Positions 1 to 9,700 of a stretch of 35,789 bases of DNA are shown piece after piece; the first letter of the stretch is position 1, and every line of letters starts with the position of its first letter. The DNA is taken from positions 1 through 35,789 of the IMG/VR virus record IMGVR_UViG_3300020054_001200; one strand, written 5' to 3'. Made by a program: the position numbers and the translations under genes. This stretch comes from a virus. The notes beneath the pieces were generated by a model. It ran no database searches. It saw only the letters and a list, made by a program, of their open reading frames with translations, and was not told the DNA's origin.

Positions 1-70
1 CTTTTACTTTTAAAGACGGATAATTTTCATAAAGAATTTTATAATGGCCCCAAGGTTTTTCAGTTATCAT
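1..70 (-). CDS. Cupin, type II mannose-6-phosphate isomerase-like (3' part cut by window edge)
   Basis: A minus-strand reading frame opens at ATG 70-68 and stays open to the left edge, giving 23 codons that start MITEKPWGHYKILYENYP. The E-K-P-W-G-x-Y block followed by a K-V-K is the typical opening of cupin-type mannose-6-phosphate isomerases and of the C-terminal half of mannose-1-phosphate guanylyltransferases, where it leads into the metal-binding His motifs. Those motifs lie outside the window, so enzyme activity cannot be judged. The start overlaps the stop of the upstream methyltransferase gene by 11 bases, which suggests translational coupling; a weak GGA lies about nine bases upstream. 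Family knowledge points to activated-mannose metabolism or a related sugar-binding cupin. The frame and start are seen directly; the family call rests on 23 residues. Confidence 0.65.
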   Translation of the reverse strand, partial: MITEKPWGHYKILYENYPSLKVK

Positions 71-1301
71 AAAAATAATTCCAAACAAAAACTCTATCTG
101 AATTTGATTTCATTTGCTTTAATATCCTATCTGTTAAATAACTTTTATGAACCCACCAATCTTCAACTTCTCCATCTCGAAACCACATTGACATATTAGG
201 TACAACTAATACGTAATCTTGAGATTGAAATATTTCTCTAGACCTAGATCTCATCGTTGCCCCCTCATCTTTATATCTATAAGCATCGTGTTCGAAAGTT
301 ATAACACCAAACTTATATTTGTCAAAAGGAATATTCTCTAAGGTTTCAATTGTTGAATCATCTACGTCCAAAGAAAGATAATCAATGTTTCTTGGCATTG
401 TATGAGAATCTAACAAATCAGAAAAATTAACAAATCTCGTGTCTTGATTAACAACAGGATTATTTCTATTTAATCGGAATTCGTAACATAGTGCTGGGTC
501 TATTTCAACCGAAAGACCTTTCCACCCAAACTCCTTTTCAAGCAAAGCTGTATTGTTTGCGTGAGTTGGTAAACCAGATCCCAATTCCAAATAAGTACCA
601 TTTCTTTTACCGTCAAGAACGGAAAGAACAAACATATCTTGAAAATGTTTTGCATAATTTCTTTCTATGATTTCTTGACCTGAAAATTTAAACTTCCATC
701 GATTATAATCTTCTTTAAGATATTTAATACCTTCAGGAACTCCAGTATTGCAAAGAAAATCCCATATCATATCCTTTACTTTTTGATTAGTTACTTTATT
801 TCTATATAAGAGATCAAACATTTCTTCTTTCGTTCTGTGTAACCCGTGAATTCTCCAAGAAGAATACGTATCAAAATATTTAAAATAATCGTAAGATTCA
901 AAACCCAAATCTAAATCTTCACCGTCCCAATCATCTTGATGCAATAACGCAATTTTTGCAAAAATACTACATTCGATAAACGAGTACGTTTCATGCGCAT
1001 TATATTGACAAAGCCAATAATATGCTTCAGGTCTTGCTGGGAATAACCTTATTGCTCTTTTCAATAAACTTTTTACGGTTATCCATCTTCTTCCTTGTCT
1101 GCCATAACATTTGGCTGCTCGGATAGCGCATTTATATTGAAGCAAATCATCATCAGTTAAATCGCCAGCTTTAATATACAAAGATACGGCCATTGCGCCT
1201 TGACCTAAATTGTCATATTCTTTTGCTAAATCAAATATGATTAGCGGATCTTTTGAATCCATTGCATGTTTAGTTACAAGTTCTTTTAATACAGATGACA
1301 T
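60..1301 (-). CDS. TPR domain fused to FkbM-type SAM-dependent methyltransferase
   Basis: The protein has 413 residues. The first 120 or so are helical and TPR-like, with small and aromatic residues spaced as in tetratricopeptide helices (for example around 23-45, 56-70 and 79-100). From about residue 205 it reads as an FkbM-type methyltransferase: motif I is LELGSG at 238-243, the acidic residue ending strand 2 is Glu266 in VEID, and the core strand LSLDVDD lies at 309-315, followed by the strand that ends FEHD at 336-339. FkbM enzymes usually O-methylate sugars or related small molecules using S-adenosylmethionine; the substrate here is unknown. The start ATG follows AAGGAG by eight bases, three bases after the stop of the propeller gene, and its end overlaps the cupin gene. 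The N-terminal TPR may bind a protein partner such as a fibre, which is inference. Confidence 0.75.
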   Translation of the reverse strand: MSSVLKELVTKHAMDSKDPLIIFDLAKEYDNLGQGAMAVSLYIKAGDLTDDDLLQYKCAIRAAKCYGRQGRRWITVKSLLKRAIRLFPARPEAYYWLCQYNAHETYSFIECSIFAKIALLHQDDWDGEDLDLGFESYDYFKYFDTYSSWRIHGLHRTKEEMFDLLYRNKVTNQKVKDMIWDFLCNTGVPEGIKYLKEDYNRWKFKFSGQEIIERNYAKHFQDMFVLSVLDGKRNGTYLELGSGLPTHANNTALLEKEFGWKGLSVEIDPALCYEFRLNRNNPVVNQDTRFVNFSDLLDSHTMPRNIDYLSLDVDDSTIETLENIPFDKYKFGVITFEHDAYRYKDEGATMRSRSREIFQSQDYVLVVPNMSMWFRDGEVEDWWVHKSYLTDRILKQMKSNSDRVFVWNYFYDN

Positions 1302-1304
1302 TAA

Positions 1305-2348
1305 TTAGGCTCCTTGTAAAAATTCGCTGAATGCATGTTGAGGTATTTGAAGAATAAACGTTGCATTGTCTTGATAACCGAAAGAAATTAAAACGTCGTT
1401 TTTATGGAATGCAATCCCAGTTACAAATTCAATTACATATTTTCTTCCAGTCTCAGGAACCATGTGTTGACCAAAAAAACTAAATTCTCGTGTCATCTTT
1501 GTAATATTCCAATCGTTATCCCAAAGAATTGCGCGGTGAACATAATTACCGTCTTTCCTTGCAAATACATCTTTGTTTAAATCAACTTCGTGTGTGATTG
1601 CTAATCTTTCGTTTGGACTTATACGTATTACGTGAGAACCTCCACGCAAATCTCTTTTGAAATTATGAATGTATTTTGATTCATCTAATACTACAGATTC
1701 TGTTGTGCCTTCTTCAATATCAAACTTAACAACTTCAACAGGATTACACCATTTTAAAAAATGATAAGGCATGTCTAAAATTGGCATCCAGTTTTTTTCG
1801 CAATATGTGCCATCATCACCAGGCGCAGGAATAGGATTTCGTGAAATTTCTTTCCACTTACCATCAACTTTTGCAATTTCTTGCATTTCCATTCGGCCTT
1901 TGCCTTTATCATCATAACAATCGCGTCGAACACCACAAAGGAAAAGACGATTATCCCATTCAAATAAGCGGCCGTCTTCTAAACCTATAAATGTCCAAGT
2001 TGGTTTTGTATCTTTTTCAGAAGTATCAATTACATCGTATGAAATTAATTCTAAAGTGTCTGGGTGTAATTCACATAAAATATTTTGCGTTCTTAGCGTA
2101 ATATCATTTTCAGGATGAACGTAAACAAGAGGACCCCATTCGTGGTTCATCTTTTTACCTTCTGAATGATAAAGTGTATAATTAACGTGACGTATGTTTA
2201 ATAAAACAGTACCATCTTTTGTAATAAAGATGGAAGGATTCATTAAACCAGTTTCTTTTGAAATTTCAGGGGGAATAATTATAGGATGAATTTGTCCTCC
2301 GCGTTGTAATGCGTAATGAACAAGTCCATAATAATCCAAGTCATGCAT
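1305..2348 (-). CDS. GH130-like five-bladed beta-propeller protein (possible glycoside hydrolase/phosphorylase)
   Basis: The protein has 347 residues. The string of blade motifs resembles the GH130 mannoside phosphorylase/mannosidase fold: NPS at 37-39, LEDGRLF at 123-129, EKNWMP at 184-189, LRGGS at 234-238, HRA at 271-273, and a last blade with VTGIAFHKNDVLISFGYQD at 309-327. In GH130 an acidic residue in the E-D region and the K-N-W region line the sugar site, and equivalents are visible here (Glu124-Asp125, Lys185-Asn186-Trp187). Whether it is catalytic or only binds sugar cannot be told. The start is supported by GGAG five bases upstream. A 42-base AT-rich gap separates it from the upstream gene, and the methyltransferase follows after three bases, so the two are probably co-translated. 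Its place beside a sugar-type methyltransferase and a mannose-related cupin supports a glycan role. Confidence 0.65.
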   Translation of the reverse strand: MHDLDYYGLVHYALQRGGQIHPIIIPPEISKETGLMNPSIFITKDGTVLLNIRHVNYTLYHSEGKKMNHEWGPLVYVHPENDITLRTQNILCELHPDTLELISYDVIDTSEKDTKPTWTFIGLEDGRLFEWDNRLFLCGVRRDCYDDKGKGRMEMQEIAKVDGKWKEISRNPIPAPGDDGTYCEKNWMPILDMPYHFLKWCNPVEVVKFDIEEGTTESVVLDESKYIHNFKRDLRGGSHVIRISPNERLAITHEVDLNKDVFARKDGNYVHRAILWDNDWNITKMTREFSFFGQHMVPETGRKYVIEFVTGIAFHKNDVLISFGYQDNATFILQIPQHAFSEFLQGA

Positions 2349-2390
2349 ATCAGCTCCACATAATATAAAATATTGTATTATATATTTAAT

Positions 2391-2723
2391 TTACCAAGGA
2401 ATTTTTTCTTGACGAGTTATCTCTCTTATTGTTTGTTTGCGCAGGCCTTCCTTTATTTGTTCCATTTTTTCATCTGAAATGCTGTTATGAATCCATTTTA
2501 CAACAGTATCTTCATAAAGATTGCCATAAAGAATATAATCTTTTGTAGAAATATTTTCAGTTGAAAGGTCTGTTCTACCAGTCCAATATTTTGTGATACC
2601 TTGATCGCTCGTGCCAGAGATTCTCCATTCAATTCTATACACTGCTCGAGGAAGGAAGGCGCCTTCAATACTTGTGACGCCATCCTTAATCTTTAAAGAA
2701 TCAACTAACGTTTTATATTTCAT
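2391..2723 (-). CDS. Small phage protein, paralogue of the upstream 174-residue protein
   Basis: The protein has 110 residues and I know no function for it. It aligns over its whole length with the first ~125 residues of the gene just upstream: VDSLKIKDG matches VDSIKVQDQ, RIEWRISG matches TTWSVRA, VVKWIHN matches VLKWIQD, and both end the shared part with a Pro-Trp (KIPW and EPPW). It is probably a mixed alpha/beta fold with a Trp-centred core. The start codon overlaps the upstream stop as TAATG and no strong ribosome site precedes it, so its translation probably depends on the upstream gene. Small proteins of this plan sit next to fibre genes in marine T4-like phages, but a structural role is inferred from position only. 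Confidence 0.6.
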   Translation of the reverse strand: MKYKTLVDSLKIKDGVTSIEGAFLPRAVYRIEWRISGTSDQGITKYWTGRTDLSTENISTKDYILYGNLYEDTVVKWIHNSISDEKMEQIKEGLRKQTIREITRQEKIPW

Positions 2724-3247
2724 TATACCGTTGGATCGGATTCTGATTCTGGTAAAGGATCTGGTAAAACTTCTTCACCTGGTGCTGGTTCGCCATTCTC
2801 ATAAGGATTTTCGATTCCGATACCTCCTTCTTCTGGGCCGACCGGTTCTTCGATTGAAGGTTCGACAGCAGACCAAGGTGGTTCCTTATCAAGGACCGGC
2901 TTTATTTGCAGTTCAATCTCATTGTCTAACACCTTTTTCATATGTTCTGTAATTGGATTGCCTTCCAAAGAAAATGTCGAAGAATAATCTTGAATCCATT
3001 TAAGAACTTGGACTTCAGTTAAATTATTAAAGTCGACAAATTCGGTAGAAGATAATTCCGTAGCAGAAAATGGGGTCGCCCCATAAAAGGTTGCTTCGTA
3101 ATAATTACCGTCTCCAGCGTCATATAATGCTCTTACAGACCACGTCGTTTGGACGATTGCATTTTTTGCTATTTCGCCGTCTGTTAATGTTTGATCTTGG
3201 ACTTTTATCGAATCGACTTTCCAAGTGTAATCGTATTCGTAGCTCAT
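2723..3247 (-). CDS. Small phage protein with acidic Pro/Glu-rich C-terminal tail
   Basis: The protein has 174 residues and no known function that I recognise. Residues 1-125 form a domain homologous to the whole of the downstream 110-residue protein. Residues from about 126 on form a tail rich in Glu, Pro, Gly and Asp with almost no basic residues, which looks disordered. The start ATG follows AGGAG by five bases, seven bases after the stop of the 150-residue gene. The two neighbours look like a tandem duplication in which this copy gained, or the other lost, the acidic tail. A role as a minor virion or assembly protein is inferred from its place between fibre genes and glycan genes. Confidence 0.6.
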   Translation of the reverse strand: MSYEYDYTWKVDSIKVQDQTLTDGEIAKNAIVQTTWSVRALYDAGDGNYYEATFYGATPFSATELSSTEFVDFNNLTEVQVLKWIQDYSSTFSLEGNPITEHMKKVLDNEIELQIKPVLDKEPPWSAVEPSIEEPVGPEEGGIGIENPYENGEPAPGEEVLPDPLPESESDPTV

Positions 3248-3255
3248 TTTTTCTC

Positions 3256-3708
3256 CTATTCGTCAGATGTTGCGTCTGAAAAGTAATCTACATTATTTCT
3301 TAAATGATCGTATGCTTGTTTAAAACAAGATGTCCCAGCTGCTTCATCATAACTAAAAGTCAAGTTTTGTAATATACTATTATATATGTTATCTGGGTTT
3401 GTATCGTCAGGCGAATTAGATGATGGGCGCGCAGAAAAATATCCTATAGGATTTTTTGTTTCGTCATTTCTCGCTTCGGAAGAAGCATATACCACCATAG
3501 TAAATGTACAGTGCCAACCTGCTTTCCATAAAAATTCAGGGATGTTACTGCGATCGTTTCCGTCAGTAAAGCCGCTAGGATGATTAGGATCCATTGGCAA
3601 ATTTTCATCAAACTTTCTTTTTGATAAAGAAATATGATCTATAACAAAATATGCATTTGGTACAGTTAGTCCTAATTCCGCAACTTCATAATCTCTAATT
3701 AGTGCCAT
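3256..3708 (-). CDS. Small conserved phage protein of unknown function (MALIRDYE N-terminus)
   Basis: The protein has 150 residues. The opening MALIRDYEVAELGLTVPNAY, leading into a probable beta strand, resembles a family of small proteins found among tail and baseplate genes of marine T4-like phages; I know no assigned function. The rest has a Trp-containing central strand (FLWKAGWHCTFTMVVY), a loop of polar residues around 90-110, and a C-terminal helix that ends in an acidic tip. The start overlaps the 3' end of the giant fibre gene by 14 bases in another frame and is preceded by GGAG ten bases upstream. A perfect late promoter box lies 63 bases upstream, inside the fibre gene, so this gene and those after it can be made separately from the fibre. 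Confidence 0.65.
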   Translation of the reverse strand: MALIRDYEVAELGLTVPNAYFVIDHISLSKRKFDENLPMDPNHPSGFTDGNDRSNIPEFLWKAGWHCTFTMVVYASSEARNDETKNPIGYFSARPSSNSPDDTNPDNIYNSILQNLTFSYDEAAGTSCFKQAYDHLRNNVDYFSDATSDE

Positions 3709-6700
3709 TATTTAATTTCTCCATTAAATTATATACCATTTCTTCTAGTTTGTCAATCTTTTCTTGTTGACTATTTATAATCTGTTGCTGATCTTTAATT
3801 GCTTCGATAAATAAGCCTGCCATTTTACTGTAATCAACTCCATAAGTATCAACGTCTTCAGCGTATGTAACAACTTCTGGAAGTACTTCCAATACTTCTT
3901 GTGCAATTACACCAACCTTTCTCTTAAGATTATCCTGCCTGGTACGCTCCTTCGTTTCTTCTGAATCATCAGGTTGAATATGAGCTTCAATATCTTTAAG
4001 GTTATAATAAACACCTCTTAATTGCAAAACTTTTTCTAAAGCATTATCAATAGTAACGATGTTTTTCTTACTTCTAGCATCAGAATAAGCAACGATATTT
4101 CCAGTAGCATATATGCTTCCTCTGACATACATTTGATATGCCGAGGCAGTCGCAGACCATCCCCATCCCCAACAAGAATTGGAATAATTGTAATAAGTTG
4201 CCCATCGACCAGTTTGATAATATAAACCACCATTGCCATGAGTATAATAATACATCCAAGTTGGATTGCGATACCCATTATTGCCACCGCCGTACGTACC
4301 GTATGGAGTATGGTGAGTAATGCCAACCCAGCCATATTTAGAACCCTTAAGCATCATTGTACCATAATTTGATACGTTATGATTAAATATTAGTTCTGCG
4401 CTTATGCCTTGTTGGGGTGGTGTCCCTGACCATTCTGTAACTCCCCGAGAAGGAGTATCGGTTATGGTCAGACCTTTGTTTCTTTGAATGACTAATGGTT
4501 CATATACAGTAATATGCTCATGGTTGTTCCGGGTTGGACCTCCAATTTGAAGGTACAGCGATGAAGTAGAAACGTCTTTCTTAAATTTAACTCCACCATA
4601 AAGGCCTAAGGCACCAAATGTTATACCAGTGTGATAATTAAGAACTAAATCTTTATATTCTGGGTATTGCCACCCTTGGAGAAACCCAGAAGTATTTGAT
4701 TCAAATATACACCTATATGAATAATCGCTAGTATATTGTTGAAGCCCATTAGTTTCGGGGCCAGTTATATTACCAGGTAAGATACCATAAAGTACTTGGA
4801 GACGGTTTATTCTAGATTGTCCACGTGGATATAAGTACCATTCGGTTCCGCTAGATCCTGTGTAGTTGTCTCGGATGTAAGATGTATATATGCTATTGGA
4901 GTTTACATAAGTGTTATTGCCGAGTAAATAATTATCCCCTGTTGTAATATCAGTGTGACGATTGTCATACATAACAGCCGTATACCATTGACTCCATGTC
5001 CCAGCTGCTTTTCTAAAATGTAACCCTCCCCTATCGCCCATCTCACTCCAAATCGACGAGGCCAATTGCCAGCCATAAGTTCCAGTGTTTGTCCCATCCA
5101 CCCGATGAAGAACATTTATCCCTTGAAAATGACTGTAAGCGCTATATTTGTAATAAAAATCTTGATTACCGCTGCCTGCACGACGAGGACGATTACCAAC
5201 TCCGTTGCCCCAAGAATCCCAAGGTACCGATCCCCAATTTGTCAATTCGGTATGGTCTCTCCATCCCCATCCCCAGGTTCCGACCCAATATCTTTCAGGA
5301 GAGTTGGCGGGGTTACCGTATATATTAGGTCTTCTAGAATAATATGAATGGCCGCTCAAACGATCGTATGGATTAGCTGTCAATCCATTTTGGGCTCTAG
5401 AATATCTTGACAGATAATAAATTTGAGTTTCACCAGATGGATCTATATACCAGTTGGTGTTTTTTGTGCCATCGGAATTAACTTTCCAAATTTTGTTTAA
5501 ATACCAATCATTTAGTGTACGCATATCTCCATAATTGTAAACATGCGTAGTACCGTCCCAATACCATAACCAACCTTGGGTGTTATCGTGAACACCAAAC
5601 TGAGCGCCAAGTTGTGACATCATTACCCATCTGTCTCCAATGGCGTATCCATGCCATCCACCTCGGCCATTACCATAAGTTGCTACATTACCATAAGCAC
5701 TCCCTGATTGCTGTGGATTCCATATACCTCGAGTCGCTTCTGTACCTTCAAACAAATATCCTGCAGACCCTTGAGCATAAAAATCAATATTAGCTTTAAC
5801 AGTTCTTAATTGAGAAGTACCGTCAGGATTAAGAAAATAATTTCTATCAGTATCATAAAAAATAGACGCTTCAACTTCACCGCCATGTCTAAATCTTGAA
5901 GTATTTAAATATGCTTGTTCGTTTCCTTGATACAACCATTGCATCATAGTTGTATTGTCTGAGCTAAATAAATTTGAATCTACAACGGTTCTTCCTTGAA
6001 GCCTAATAAAATCTTCTACAGTACCTGTACCATCATTCTCAACACCAATAACCAGTGCTGCATTTTCGCCAGAGTTATTATAATCCGGATCCCACGTAAT
6101 ATAACCAAAGTCAGAAGGAGCATTTGGTCCAGATCTGAAATAAATTGTAATAGGCCGATCTTCTCCAGGATTCCCTCCCCAAAATTCGGCGCCGACATTG
6201 CTCAAATAATGGCGTAATCTAGTATTGCCAGCAACATAGCCATAACTGTTAGCGCTGTCCGTGCGGCCACGAGCTCTAAATTTAGGAACGCCGTACCAAG
6301 TTGCGTCGCGTAAGATGCTTTCAGAGCGAGGGTCTACATAATAATTAATGTCGTCTATATCATAATATCTTCTAGCATAAACATCTTCTTGAAAATAGGC
6401 GTCCCCGTCAACGTCCAATGTCCTAGTAGGAGTTGTAGTGTCGCTAGTTCCAAATCCGACTCTTATTGCATTTGCAATTGTTAAATTGCCTCTAGTCGAT
6501 AAAGCCATTGCGCCTTGGCCGGAGGTCCCGGAATGTCCGACGTCTCCCCACCACCAGCCTCGCTCATTGACGTTTGGCATCCTAAACGTCATAGCCCAAT
6601 CATTGAGGTCTCCGTAAGTAACATCATTGACCATACCGATGGCCCATTGATTTGAATCATATAGGCGAACTTTATCATAAGTGGAACTAGTGTTGCCGCG

Positions 6701-9700
6701 AAGCAAATTAAATCTCATTGAATTAATACGAGACGTTGATGCGGGATCTACATAATAAGATGTACTATTTCTATCAACAAATCTTGTAGCATATACGTAT
6801 GATCTAAAATACGCGTATCCATCTCCACCAGTTATTAACAGGTTTTCATCACCGCCTCGACCGCCGTCTCTGAATGAAATTTCTTCGCCGCCTGAAGTAG
6901 AAATAACTAACCCATAAAGATTTTCTTGCCCACCAGGTTTGAGTTGAGTTTCTATTGGAGTTCCAACCGGGCCTTCAGTCGCTTCAATATATCCGCGAAT
7001 GGTCGTGTTGTTATTTGTATAAAACTTAATTGAATTACCAGCGCGCAATCTTATATCATTTGCGTCAAGTCTATTTAAATAGCTTGTATTTACTGGGGTT
7101 ACTTGATAACTAGCATTTCTCGAACCGTCTTGAGAATTTAAACCTTGGAACGTATATGAAGAAATTTCAGTTCTAGAACGTATTTGGCCAAGTCTGACTA
7201 AACTAGGATATGGACCTTGATAAGGACTTCCTATATTTGATTGACGCAGTCTTACTTGATAACCAGTTTTTATAATTGGTGAACTGTTCGGAGGCTGATA
7301 ATTATAATTGTTGGGGCTAGCTAAACGCGTTGAGACTAATGTTGCATCATCTTGCTCTGGTGTATATCCAACCGCATAAATATGATGCCAATATAATCTG
7401 GAACTCCAAGTATTTCCCCAGAGCTGTAACCATACGTATCTGTTTGAATCAACGACAACTCTAGCTTCTGCGCCAAAACCACCTTGTCTCGCTGTAGACA
7501 ATCCACTGCTATTTTCAAAATACGATTGGTCTCCATCAACTCCAGTATTTTCGTGTTGAACGCTTAATGAATAGCCGCCATAACTGCTTACTGTTATTCT
7601 TCCTGATGTAGCGAAAGGATAATTCGCATCATCGTGCGCATAATATTCAATAACAACACGAGCGCCACTACTAGCTGTAACTCGACCAATTCTATACCAA
7701 TAATAGTAATACACACCAGTATAGCTATAAGTTGCTACGTTTTTCCAAAAGCCGGTGATAGGATTATTTTGTTCCCATCCACCAACATTTAATAAATTCA
7801 AATTTGATCTGTTAGAAGGATTTAAATAATAAGCATTATTATCTGTATCAATTAAATTAGGCGCATAAAAATTGCCGCTTTCAACAACAGTTCCAGCGTT
7901 TTCAGTAAAGGCTGCTCCAGTACCACCTATATAATTGTTACGAGTTTGTCTTCTTCCGACACTAAAACGAAGTGTTCCTAGATCTTCGCTATCGTATATA
8001 CGAGTACCGCCGTAGACTGCCTGAGCACCCATACGAATACCAGTATGCCAGCGCAAATCAAGCTTGGTGTAATCACCGTTATAGTTTTCTTTTTCAGTAC
8101 CAATAAAATAATTTGCTTCCGCGTCGCCATTTCCTCCGCCAAAAAATAATCTAGTTGAAGCTACACTATTATACGCATTATTACCAAAGTTTCCACCAAT
8201 GACTGCGCGACCGGCGTTGCCGCCAGTAATAATATCAGGACGTAATTCAAAAGAATGAAATCTAGAAGTCCCGGCAAAATTTCCATAAAAACCTGTGTTT
8301 TGAGAATCATAATATGTAGGAGATTGTATAAAGCTTGGAATGTTAACATAGCCTACGTTTGTACTAGTTCCAGGAATTGCCCCGTATGCAGTTTGAAAAG
8401 CAAGAGTGTCGTGAGCATAGATCTTTACTGTATGGGTGTTTGTATTCCCGCCAGTATTTTCGGCAATAATAATATCATTTGCGCCGGCTGACCCGCCTCT
8501 TATATGAATACCTCTATAAACATTCCATTTAATTCCATCAAAGCCAGAGTTTGCAGCGCCTCTTCCACCAGGTCCGCCGTAATAATCATTCCATAATACA
8601 TGATTGAAATCTTGAGTACCTGCTCCATTAAACCATATACCATTATGAGCTTTAGATCGATCTAATCGAAGGCCGTCATTATGAATAAGAACGTTTTTAA
8701 GTACGCTATCAGTTGCAGGGTCTACATAATAAGTATCATCGTCGTCGTCTATAAATTTAGGAGCTCGAAAAGCAGTATCTGAAAATCCTATACCAGCAAC
8801 ATTAAGTTTATAACCAGGATCGCCAGATGCGTCAATATTATAACCTAATGACAATTGTCCATTATTTTTTAATTGGAATAATTCTGTTCCTTGGCTTGTC
8901 CAATTAGAAGGAAACGGCGTGCTTCTAAATCTAATAACAAAAGAGCCGACGTCGCGATCATCCGCCCCAACAGCCCAAGCCTGATCTCCTCCGGCCGCAC
9001 CATCCGTCCAATCGCTAAATTCTATGACAGGATCGCCTCTATAAGCCCAGGCTTTAATTCTTCCATAACCGGCGCTTGCAGAATTTAAATCTAACCACGT
9101 GTCATCATCACCGCCGTCAATCTTAATTGTGCCGCGAACATTTATTGAAGTTCCAGTATTTCCTGGATCGACATAATAAGAATTTGTGTCTCGATCCCTA
9201 AATATATTTCCATAAATTGTGTCGCCAGTGATATCGCCGCCAGCAGTAATATCGTCTATTGCATAAAGATCGTCTACTGTCAAATGAGATTCGGCATTAC
9301 GTCGTTTAAGCATAATACCGCCAAATTGTCGCAACGATCCGCCGGTATTATAATTGCTATAAAAAATTAAACGGACCCAACGAACACCGCCGCCGTCAGA
9401 ACCATTATAAGGAGTATGAGTTGTAGGAATAGTCCAATGACCGCGATATGTAGTCCAAGCTGTATCTGTGAGAATTTGGCCACTTAATACAAAATATTGA
9501 ATACCGAGATTGCTTGTAATTGGGTTCTTATCTTTATCATATTGACAAACACCAAAATAACAGTTACCACCGCTACCGCTAATATAGCGCATAGTAACTT
9601 CGCCGTATATTTCTTCGCCAGGAGCAACCGGAATGAAGTCAGAATAATATTGTTTAAACGCAGAAGATTGAATTACGTTCGAACCTGCGAATGGGCCATC

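Noticed and set aside
2349-2390. AT-rich gap before the GH130-like gene as a promoter or terminator
   Set aside because: It has TATATAAT-like strings but no exact late box, no usable -35 and no stable GC stem; nothing can be called.
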